This document shows positions 49,701 through 61,100 of a stretch of DNA of 64,000 nucleotides, one piece after another. The stretch covers positions 84,638 through 148,637 of the forward strand of contig ARYC01000355.1 of NCBI GenBank assembly GCA_000711775.1. The letters run 5' to 3'. Below the pieces are notes generated by a model, which had not been told where the DNA came from, ran no database searches, and was given only the letters and a program-made list of their open reading frames with translations. Position numbers and translations under genes: made by a program. Each line of letters opens with the position of its first letter. Positions within the stretch are counted from its first letter, which is position 1. Origin of the DNA: Oxytricha trifallax. Lineage: Eukaryota > Ciliophora > Spirotrichea > Sporadotrichida > Oxytrichidae.

Positions 49701-52700
49701 ATTTAAGGTTATTGTCTAGCATGGTCTAAGTTTGTCGGTGCATTCATGGCATTTAAAACTACAAGGATGGCCACAAGGGTTTTCCTTTTCACATTTGTTT
49801 AAGCATTTAAAATTTTTGTGTCCTGTTGAGTCTTCAAGAGTCAATTCATAACTATGGCAAATGTTTTTACATGAGTGTCCACAAGTAAGTCTAGCATTTA
49901 CTCATTTGTTTTTTCATTAAAAACACATCAAATTCCATAAAATACATTAATTAATACATGTTACTACCGAGATCCCCCCCATTCCCCACACCCCCCCACC
50001 CCCATTAAGATACCCCATTTCATATCAAATTTTTATCTACAGGGTCTAAATCGATCTCCTTCTTGACATCTCGGTATCATAGACCCTATATTATATATGA
50101 AATTCCATTCTCGACATCATAGACCCTATTTTATGAATATAATTTCCTTATAATTTAAAATATATATGGATCCATGATAGTGAAAATAAATCATATGAAT
50201 TTTATACTTTGATAAGTTTCTTGATGTTTGTAAACCAGATTACACTAGTCCAAATGAAATATAAATAAAAAAAACTTTTTTAATAAAAGTAAAATTTTTA
50301 TATGCTATGATACAAAAATATTTTTGTCCCTTAAATCAACTTCATTCGACATATTTCAAAGAAATAGTATGAGTAATTTTTTTAATTTCTTTTTCTTCAT
50401 TTTTTTATAGCTATTTTGTCCATTATGATTTATAATATTAATGAAGAAAAAGAAATTAAAAAAATTACTCATACTATTTCTTTGAAATATGTCGAATGAA
50501 GTTGATTTAAGGGACAAAAATATTTTTGTATCATAGCATTTAAAATTTTACTTTTATTAAAAAAGTTTTTTTTATTTATATTTCATTTGGACTAGTGTAA
50601 TCTGGTTTACAAACATCAAGAAACTTATCAAAGTATAAAATTCATATGATTTATTTTCACTATCATGGATCCATATATATTTTAAATTATAAGGAAATTA
50701 TATTCATAAAATAGGGTCTATGATGTCGAGAATGGAATTTCATATATAATATAGGGTCTATGATACCGAGATGTCAAGAAGGAGATCGATTTAGACCCTG
50801 TAGATACAAAATTTGATATGAAAATGGGGTATTTAGATGGGGGTGGGGTGGGGTGGGGAATGGGGGGGGTATGGGGTATTCCCTGGGGGGGATCTCGGTA
50901 GTAACAAATACATATAACTTATTTAAACTTTTAATCTGTATTTTTATTGCAAGGAAGTTTACAACCTCCTTCTGGAACATTTTGGAAATCTTCTGGTTTT
51001 TAAATTTAAGTGATAATTTTATGTCTTTCACAACATAAGTTTAGTGATTATCCTATATATTGACCTTCTTTAAGGTAGTTTAAGACTTCTAGCCACAGTT
51101 ACTATAGTAATAATTCTATGAAAATAAACTTAATTATAATGAAATACTGCTGCTCTTCTACTTAAGCAAATTATTTCTACTTCTGCCCATCAACAAATTT
51201 ATACAAACAAGATGCATTACCAAAAATGAACATGCCGTGTTTAGCTCTTGATAAGGCTACACATACTCTATTGCTAACTTTTAAGTAGCCTATTTGATTA
51301 CTTGCGTTTGATCTGACCAAAGATAGAATGATTATATCGTTTTCTTCCCCTTGAAAATTGTCAACAGTAATGACCTTTACTTATCTCATTTCGTGAAATT
51401 TCGGATATTTCTCCATAATTAAACGTTTGATGTGAAGAGTTATTAAAGTAAACTAATAATATAAAGAGATTGAGCCATATAAAGGGAGAGAATTGTGATT
51501 CTTTCAGGTCTATAATTCTGTTATAGTAAATACTTAGTGAATCTTTCTATCATGCTTCCTTCAAATTTGTTGTAAGTAGACAAAAGTTTTTCATCTTTAT
51601 CCTCTTAGTTTTCGTGATCAAAGAAAAATAGATTTTTGTCAGTTCCTCTGACTATTGGATAATTAAGAACTTTTTCACCATCTTCAAGGTTAGGATAAAT
51701 CAATTTTACAATTGAGGAAATTTCAGGCCTCATTCTTCTTTATGTAGATAGAGTAGTGTACTCATAATTATTCTTTACCAATCTCTCGAATAATGACATG
51801 CTTAGGTTGTATTTCTTTTCAAGTTCATAAACTGCTGGGGCTGGTTTGAGTTGCTAATGATCTCCAATTAGTAATAAGTGGTCAGAATGTTGACTCAGTG
51901 AAGTAATAATGTGAGCTATGGGGTCTGAAAATTTAACAAATTTTTTCGATTTACTAATTAAATCAATTACCTTTAAGAGCTTCAAAGACTTCAGCGGCTT
52001 CTTCAACTATAACTATTGAAAACTAAATATTTCTTAAAATTTCATTGAATTTTGCACACCCTGTAGTTGTCATTGCAATTACATCTGCTTACATTATAGC
52101 TTTGATTTATGTTAGATTATCGAGGTACTTCATTTCTTTGTGAGCTTTCTCATATTACGAAGCTAGATATACTAAGTTAATTGATTAATCTTCAGATACA
52201 TGCTACTCCAAGAAATAGTTGTTTAGTTGCCATCTTTCCACTAAGACTAAGTCAAAAGGATTAAAGTTTTTAGGAGTATAGTGATTTTTTTAAGTGCATC
52301 TAAATTAATATAATTTATTAATAATCTTGAGCCAAATTGAATGCAATCGTGAATTGTTTTTGCTTCACCATAGTAATCACTTTATAAGAAAGGGTCATAC
52401 TATTCTTAAAATAAAATTTAATAATATTTATTCAGATAATGCGAATTTAAATTTAACTCATTTGATTATTTTTTTATTAAATAAATCAGATTAACTTCTA
52501 ATTAATGCAATACTAAGTCAAAATTTTGATTTTATCTTTTATTTTTAAGTAAAGTTCCCTTCTTTTTTTGAATGATAATTTAACATTCATGTTTCCGTGA
52601 ATATTTATTAAAAAAAATATTATATTAAAATATAGTCGAGTTCTCTTTCATCAAAATCATCATCAAATAATTCTGCATGTTCTTATGCATTACCTCTTAA

Positions 52701-55700
52701 TTAATTTTATTTTAAATCATAATGTAATTAAATATTTATAATTACCATCTTTGTACCATTACCAAATTTCTGTAACATACTTTTATGTCTATATTATTTA
52801 ATATTTCATTAATATAAAATCTTTTGGGAAACACTTTATTTATTTAACCACTAAATATTATAATATAATTATTATTTCTAAATTAAAAAAATTAAAAAAA
52901 AAGTAATAATAGTTTAAGTTTTGATAATAATTATAAAAAATAAAATCATAAATTACCCTAAGTTAAAGAATTCAAATTTTTTAATCGCTTAAAAACACTA
53001 AAAATATAAAATTTAATTATAGTGCTTTTATTTAAGTTTTTTCTATTATTTTTATTTTTCACATTTAAAAAAGATTAATATATACATATTTAAAGGGTTT
53101 ATAATTAATTTAAATTATTTCAAGCCAAAATACGACAGAGATATCAGAGTCTTATTCAACCATTTTATTGATATGATTTTTAACTTTTATGAGGACTTAA
53201 TTGAGTTTATTGAGCTCTTTTTAAGTGAGTGGTTCGATTTACATCAATCTAAACAAATTTAGGGCAGTTTTATAGAATATGTAATATTTTACAATAATTA
53301 GTTAGTTTATTTTTCTGAATTAAATAGTAAAAAAATTGAATGGGTTTAACTATTAGAGTTGATAAATTATCTTACAAGTAACTTTTGTCCTTTGGGATTA
53401 ATTTCCAAATAAATTGTTTAATATTTAAATATTAAAGTTTGATGAGCTAGTTTCACAAATTATTTTGTAATTGCATCTAAAGCATCAAACATACTTTCAT
53501 CAGCATTTACAAGTTTATTCATTATTCCAAGAGTGTTAAACTGGAACAGTAGCTTTTAATCGGCAATTTGAAGCTCTATTTTGTCAAGATCCTCAAAACA
53601 ATCCTTATATCCATATGGATATCTAATATCTTCATGGTTTCTTATAAAATCTCTGATGTGATGTCTCTTCAAATCTTTACAAAACATTACTTTATTTTAT
53701 TTTGTTTAGCATTGAAATCTTCATCTTAGCATCTCCCTCCAAATCTAATAAAATTTCTAGTATATTTCTTGATTAAATTAAGAAACTAGTCCAAAGCGTG
53801 ATTGGTGTAACAAACTAGCAATATAGGGCCTTTTTCTTATCTCCACAAATTTTTATTTTGTAGCATTATTTTGACGAAGTGCTCACCAACATAGGTCTTA
53901 CCAGTACCTGGAGGTCCTTAAACTATAGCGAGTTCCTTGAAGAAACAACTATTTAATGCGTCTTCTTAACTTTAATCTAAGTTTGCCTCTTAAATGGCTT
54001 TCTTAATGCTTTTTTAAAGTTTTTGTTTTTAATCTTCATCCAATGAATCAAAGAGAGCAGGTTTATCAATGTTTATAAAATGTAGAAGATTTATAATAAA
54101 TAGCGAAACTTAAGTTCTTCTGTAATCCTAGTAAATATTTTTAGAAGGGCAGTGTGTCCCAGGTAGCCATTTCCTTGAGCTTGTGTAAAATATGATTGTA
54201 TGCCTCAAAGTAGGCTGTAGATTCTAGCATACAGAAAGAAAGCTTTTTATTATCAACATAGAAATCAATTGCATAAAAATACATATAAATATAATTATTA
54301 ACTAAATGTTTTTTTGAAAAAAAAGACGACCAAAATTATATCCTAGCACTAAAATTCGCGAGGATAGATAAAAAAACTAAAAACATTTATTTTAAAAACC
54401 TAATTCTGTTGTTATAGATAAATGGATACTTCAGCTATACAAGCTGGTCTTACATATTACTCATTCAAAAAAAGAAGTAAAAATAATGGGCTAGTAAATT
54501 TTCTTAAAATGCCTAATGTCATGATTAGTAATAAAAGATTCAGATTTATATTTTATCTATAAGCATTTATTGAAAGTGATTTTTATAAGTATTGAAATTT
54601 CTTATTAAAATTTTATCTCTATTTTTAATTTTCACTTGCCTTAAGCGATTCACTACCACTACACTTATATTATTTAAATTTATGTTATTTTATAAATAAA
54701 TTGTTTTGTTCCTTTCTAAAATTGTTACTCCTTCATCTGAGCTTTCATTACTTTAGCTATCACTTTCACTCTCGCTTTCAATGTCTATATCAGTTTAAAC
54801 TAATTAGACTTGGATATCAACAAATTTGTAATTTTGAGATGTGTAAGCCATTTATTTAAAAATAACAAAATTAATTTCCTCGTAATCTTTATCAGCAACA
54901 ATCAAATAATATAAATTATTAAAATCTATTCACTTTGAATCTAAAAGTATTCAAAGAGATCTTTGTGTATAATTTTATAAGTTATTATTACTAAATGCAG
55001 AAGTCAAGGGTCTTGAAATTATCCTTGCTTATCATTAGCAAAGAACCATTCAAGAGCCTCTTAGCAAACCAGTTTTGATTTCTTCCCTCGAATATTCTCA
55101 AGGTAAGAACCATTTCATGAGAATTTCTACATGTAAACTTTACTGACTTAAATTTTTGAATTTAAAATCGCATGATAGAATATTTTACTAAAGTCTTGAA
55201 TCACTACATTGTCATATAATCTGCAGCCACTGTTTCTCATTTCTATACGGAAGTCATTCTCATCTAGCAAATGTTGCCAAGATAAGAAATATAAATCAAA
55301 ATAAGAGCAAATAAATGTATATTATAATGCCTCTTCATGATTTGGTAGCCTCTTCTCAAGGGGCAAATTGCATCTTCTCTCAGGAGTCTGAAGATTAGAT
55401 CTAAGTAATCATGCGAATTCCTAAATCTAGCTTCTCCTTAAGGAATAGCTCTCAGAAAAGGATTTAATTTTAATTATCAATATAAATTTGAAACTTATTA
55501 GGATTTAAAAAAACAGGATTGTTAGGCTGTGAAAAATTATAATTAAATATAAATGAAAGTTCTTCTGGCGTAGGTACAACTCTTATTTATGTAAAGTCAT
55601 CTGGTGGCTACTACTTGTAATTATACATAAATTTATCAATTTTTACATAAAATTACTAGAACTTTTACACAAAAATTGATTTCTTTTTATGTTCAATTAA

Positions 55701-57926
55701 TAAATAAAACTATAAATAACAAAATATTGTAATTACAATTAATAATAAGAATTTGATAAATAAAAAAGAAATTAATTAGATATAATCAAAAATGGAAAAA
55801 TGTCTGAGCAGAAGATGCCGTGTCATTCAACATTAATGTAAGTTACAAAAAACATATGCAATTTTTTTATTTTACAGGGGTTGCACCTGGTAAGAGTGGT
55901 GATGGGAACAGACAAACACTTCGCAGAGCTAAGAAAAATAATGAAGGAGTATTCAAATATGCAAATGGTGATATCTTAAAAGGAACATAAAAAGACAATG
56001 AAACGTTTTTTAGATTTACACTTTGTATATTGGCTTATTGTTTTTCATTTATTATTGATCGAATTCTTGTAATCATCTATTTTCCAAATTATTTATCATA
56101 AATCCTCATTTTTGTTTCTTGCTTGAATTTGTTCTCTTTATATCTGTTTAGCTTCCTCTACTTAAACTTCCTCTTTAAGAGCTTAAATTCTTGCATCATT
56201 CTATTTTTCCTTTAATTCCTTAGACTTCTCTTGAAGTTCTTAGACCTTATCTTTGTAATAGCCAATGATTATTATTTTATATTATCAAAAATAATCATAA
56301 ATATAATGAAGTCATGCTTACTTTGAATAATTGGTAGATCATTTTTAAGAAAACTTCTCAAGATTGGCACTGGAAATATATCAGCTTAAGTACGAAATTT
56401 ATCCATTATTAATTGTATAAATATGTTATGAGAAACATAATTAATATTAAAAACGTTATTTTGACAATAGCAATCAACAAATTCATTAAGAAATAATATA
56501 TAACAGCTAAAATATAAATTAATTGAGTTATAAATTGAAACATTTTTGAAATGAAATGACTTCGATTAGAATATTTAAATCCTCAAGTCTGAGTAAGTAA
56601 TCGTCTTTCGTTCTAATGCTAGAGTTCAACTCCTTGAAATAGCTTCTTTGTATGTTTAAGTAGAAATCTGAATCATTAAATGCTGAGTAATTAATTATAT
56701 AGTATTCAAAACTAATATTCATTCCTGCTTAATTTAATTATCAATTAAAATTAAGTACAGTGATGTTCTAAAGTCTTAATAAGTATTTGTCTGATCACTA
56801 AGTAACTTATGTAGTAGTCTGATGAAAAGTGAATAACTTCTCACTTGAAAATTTGTTGCATTAATGGACTCTGAAAGAGAGGAATATTCAGTCAGTTTCT
56901 CAACGATTCCCTATGTCGACATCTCAATTAGTTGTTGAATTAAATCTAGTGAGAAGTACCTTGCTCTTCTATACACTTATTAGTTTTGTTGTGTTAAAGG
57001 TCTTTAAGTTTGAGTGTAAGTTGCAGGTTCTTAATATTGTTAAGTTTGTTGCCTGTCATTTAAAGTCTAAATAAATTTAAGAGAATACACGAATTATATA
57101 TAAATATTTTATATTTTTATTAATTTGCAGGGAATGAACCACCTCGACCCCTATAATTGCCTCTAAAATTACCTCTTTCATTTCCTCCTCCTCTAAAGCC
57201 TCTTCCATAAACAGGCTGCATTTCACCTCGTCCTCTACCATTATTTATATAGGATATTATATATAATTATTTAAGTTTAATTTGCTCCCAGATTATTTTG
57301 GATTCCTCTGTTGCCTCTCCCAAATTACTTAATTTCTTCCTATAGTTAAAGAAAATTAAATTAGCTGTAAAATCTAAAGTTTCAAATAAATTTCTTACTT
57401 GTTTATTGACCTGTGAAAAGTTATTGTTCTAAAAATTATTTACAGGAATAAATCTTGCTTGATGGGGAACGTTTAAGTAATTAAATAATATTTATTTACT
57501 AATAATATAATGAGTTGTTGTCTATATATGTTAATGATATTTAAAAAATCTCAAATATAGTTTTGCTTTATTTTATTTGAAAGAAAATCCAGAGGGATAT
57601 TTTGTTAGTTACTAAAATATTTTGACGATATTTTTATTTAAAAGGTTTTATAATTTAAATTATATTTTATTGCTTAGAAAGATAATGAGACATTAAATTT
57701 GTGAATAAAAAAATTTGTTGCTTAAATGTAAGCTTGGGAAATTGTGAATAACTTTCTTACTTTAAAACTATTAATAAAATGTCTTTTTCTCTTCCTCTGG
57801 GTGTTTTCTCACAAATTGAGGATTTTACTGTATTTCCTAATAGTTTGAGTACTATGACTAGTTTGTGTTGTTTGCATTGTGGTTAGATGGCTGACCAGCT
57901 CCCTTAACTTGGTATCGTCTTTCCAT
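46780..57926 (-). CDS. ZNFX1-like SF1 RNA helicase (paralogue D)
   Basis: Starts at ATG 57926 ([16 protein letters not shown]) and ends at TGA 46780-46782. The N-terminus is Q/N-rich then RGG-rich ([20 protein letters not shown] at about 57135-57230). GPPGTGKT is at 53894-53917, EEAAE at about 51990-52005, and GDHQQLKP at about 51835-51865. An intron follows EVFEALK. NFX1 fingers run at about 47870-49910, and the RZ finger ([27 protein letters not shown]) ends near 46900. It is the cleanest full-length copy and the best reference for exon structure in the array. One exon is still split at 48294-48581. An intronic foldback element (49960-50905) and a foreign exon fragment (about 55800-56000) are also present. 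It begins 269 bp from the stop of E. Confidence 0.86.
48294..48581. mobile_element. TA-flanked in-exon insertion in paralogue D
   Basis: The zinc-finger exon equivalent to CGHVKSQFCGTLSV in C is interrupted by 288 bp bounded by TA (48292-48293 and 48580-48581). Excision leaving one TA restores the frame. The insert contains in-frame TGA on the coding strand and no GT-AG borders. TA-bounded precise insertions resemble ciliate internally eliminated sequences. Confidence 0.6.
49960..50905. mobile_element. 946-bp foldback element in an intron of D
   Basis: Ends are gttactaccgagatcccccc and the inverse ggggggatctcggtagtaac. The arms are about 430 bp each and nearly identical, around a centre at about 50400-50450. 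A 7-bp duplication, aatacat (49953-49959 and 50907-50913), flanks it. The right subterminal region has many G runs (ggggtggggtggggtgggg). Confidence 0.88.
54600..54690. repeat. Third copy of the cttaagcgattcactacc element end
   Basis: About 70-90 bp inside an intron of D match the outer flank of the elements at 12992 and 62949, including cttgccttaagcgattcac. The kinase-bearing core is absent. The intronic sequence to its left (about 54300-54600) is unlike the other copies. Confidence 0.6.
55809..56000 (+). pseudogene. Captured exon fragment with a MORN-like motif
   Basis: On the strand opposite to D, inside one of its introns, two coding-looking pieces are joined by a good 40-nt intron (55838-55877, GTAAGT...TTACAG). 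They read [10 protein letters not shown] then [17 protein letters not shown] and [18 protein letters not shown], the latter resembling a MORN repeat (YxNGDxYxGxxK). There is no full gene around it, and an in-frame TGA precedes it. It is probably a fragment copied at DNA level, because the intron is kept. Confidence 0.45.
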
Positions 57927-58194
57927 TCTAAATGAGTTTGAGTAAAGTTTTTTATTTTAATTTAATTAAGTAATAAAATAAAATTCATCTGCTTTATATA
58001 TGAATCGTAAAATTTGTTGCCCTTTGTAAATAAAATTTTTTATTTTAAATGAAATCTCAGGAAATTGAAATATAAAGTGAATTTATTATTAATTAATTTA
58101 ACATTAGATTACAAGTTTTTTTAAATGAATATCTCACAAAAGTATTGAATCGAATGTTCCTCCTTTTTAATTCTAATTTTATGACCTTGCTATC

Positions 58195-61100
58195 TCACTA
58201 GTAATTTTCATCCTCATCATTAATTATTAAATCAATTTAATCAACTTCTTCTCGAATAAATTCTTCGTGATGGCTTCCAACAGCTTAGTTATCAATTAAT
58301 TAAATAATTTACAATTAAAACCTTCTATGTTTGGGATCTAAGGAGAAGAAATTCCATTTTCAACTTAATCTTCAAATAACATTTTTTCTTCTTCTAGTTA
58401 ATTAATATTATTTATGAGTGTCTCACATTCCTGGCATTATAATTCATCGATATCTTCTTTAATTTTTTTAGTTTAATCATTAATTAGATTTATAAGATAT
58501 TTAAAACAATGAAGTTATACATTTTTATAATTTTATCTCCAACAGCATAAACATGACCTTTATGGCACTTGAAAAACTTACTTTTACTAAGGTTTAGAGA
58601 CCTGATAATTTCCTCTTTCTCCATCAAAGGTTCAAATGATTCATCGTATGTTTTCGCTATTCTAATGAATTCATTTCTCTCTTCCTCACTTATGATAAAC
58701 TTCTTCTTTTTTATCGTTTGAATAATTTATTAGCTCTGGTCTGCTTACGGGGATATAATAATTTAGTATTTTAATTAATTAATATTTATGAAAGCATTAT
58801 AGAACTTTACCATCCCAAACTAGTTCAAAGAGATAATTTCCATAGCTATTCATTATCTTTGGAAAAGCTCTTTAACTCTTTAAATCCTTAAGTTTATCGA
58901 TGTATTTCTTTAGTTTAATAAAATAAATCGCATCCCCTGTGGCAAACAATCTTATGCTTTCCTTCTCATCTTCGTACTCGATTATTTTGTTCGCAAATAT
59001 AACCAGAAGTTACATTAGGTCCAATTTATAAATACAGTTTCTTAGTTAGGTTTCATTAAGTTAATCCTTTTCAATATCTTTACTTTTATAGTAGCATTTC
59101 TTATAGATTTGAGATTACCATTCATTAAGAATATGAATAACAACTGGATGAACTGCTATACCTCTAGGAGTTAATGGCTTTTGATTGTTGAAGTCTTCGA
59201 AAATCTAAACTTAATAGAGTTAAAATTGAAGTAAATATAAAATTTCATGCTGCAGGTTTACTTAAAAGTATTGTAAATGATTGATTTCTGATCGATTTGA
59301 TTTTAGAGATTTTTATTCAGGATTGCTTTAGAACTAAAATAATAAATGAGATAAAACTGTTCATGTCTCTTATTTCAAATGTAAGAAATTTGCATTTTAG
59401 ATATAAATTAATGTAATTAATTCTTATCGTTTGATTGATTTTATCTTTGTATCTCATACATTGTTTTATACTTATTGGACATTTAGGGCAAAAATAAATT
59501 TATATATTTGCACCTCTGGAATTTAACAAATCCTTCTTCTCCACTCTCATCAATCCAGATGTCCAAAAATTTGAATTCAATCCTTAATTATATATTAATT
59601 AATTCATTTTAATTTTGAAACGAAAAAATGTGAATGATATGTCCGCAATCTATCTCAACAAATAGAGCATCTTCATTATTCTCACCCCCATATAACCTTT
59701 AAAATATTTCATGAAGTTAAAATTATTTTTTAATATAGAATTTCAATTCATGATCAGGCTCGCATACTCTACAAATCTTTGGGCACTTTTCCCCGCATAA
59801 ACCTATACATTGATGGTTACAACTCTCTATTAATTTTTGGCATCTTAAGTTGCAACGAGGAACATCGCAAGTTTCACCGCATGTCCTTGAGCACTAATGA
59901 TGATCACAACTCCTCTCACATTAAGCTAATAATATAATTAAAGTAGAAATTATTCTTGGCATGGATCGCATATTTCTGAGCATTTCTTGTTGCATTTAGA
60001 ATGGGAATTAATACTATAAACAATTTTAATAGAATGGCTGCAGAATATTTCACAAATGATATTACAGATGTTAGTCTACAATCCACATTCATTTGCATTT
60101 AAGTGACCACATTAAAGAACTTACTCCTTAATCTCTTTACATTCTTGGTGAAATGATTATTTTTTACACTATCCGCATGCTCTTTGACATGTATGCCCAC
60201 AGTCTAGTAATTCACCACATGCTATGTAACATCCAAATTTATCAGTTGCTTCAAATTATTCAGGAGGTCTCCAGCATTCCAGTGAGACTGTATGTCCACA
60301 AGACAAGGTTTTTTTAAAAAAAATAAAACGTGTTTTCGGAACTTAATGAGTACATGGAAGGAGAGCACAATCTACAAATTTTATTTAGTTCTGTATTAAA
60401 ATAATTTAATCGATGTGACAAGACTTTTAACATTGATGCCCACAAGCTTTAATCTTCTCGCATTGTTGCAAGCACTTAAACCTATTCTTTGTGTGACATA
60501 TGATTTCTGATTAATGATTAAATGCTAGACAACTAACAGTTATAGTTGCTTAACATGGCTATTGACTAATGACACATTGATAGCATTTGTAAGTGCAGGG
60601 ATGACCACAATCGTGTTCTCTAATGCAAATCTTTGTGCATCTGTCTATTTTATGACCACTTGGGTCCTTGTCATTTGGTCTAAAAGGGTGGCAAATTTTT
60701 TCACAAGTATGACCACATACTAATCAATGAAATTTAAAATTAATAAAAGTGATTAATCCAGCATCGCATATTCTCGAACAGCCGCCTTCTGGGACATTTT
60801 AGAAATCTTCTGGATTTTTTATTTCAGTTACAAACTAATGCTAAGAGCACTCTAATTGTAATTTGTCACCTATAAATTAATTTCTTTCTAGATATTCTAA
60901 AACGAGTCTCCATAGTTAACTTATATTTTTAAAATTACAGAATACATTATATAACTTTGTTCATCAAGCTGAACTTACTGCCTTCTCTACAATTGTTCTT
61001 AGTACTTGTAAAGGCATGTTGCATTACCAAATATAAATAGGCCTTGTTTCGCTCTTGACAAGGCCACACAAACTCTATTACTAACTTTTAAGTACCCTAT

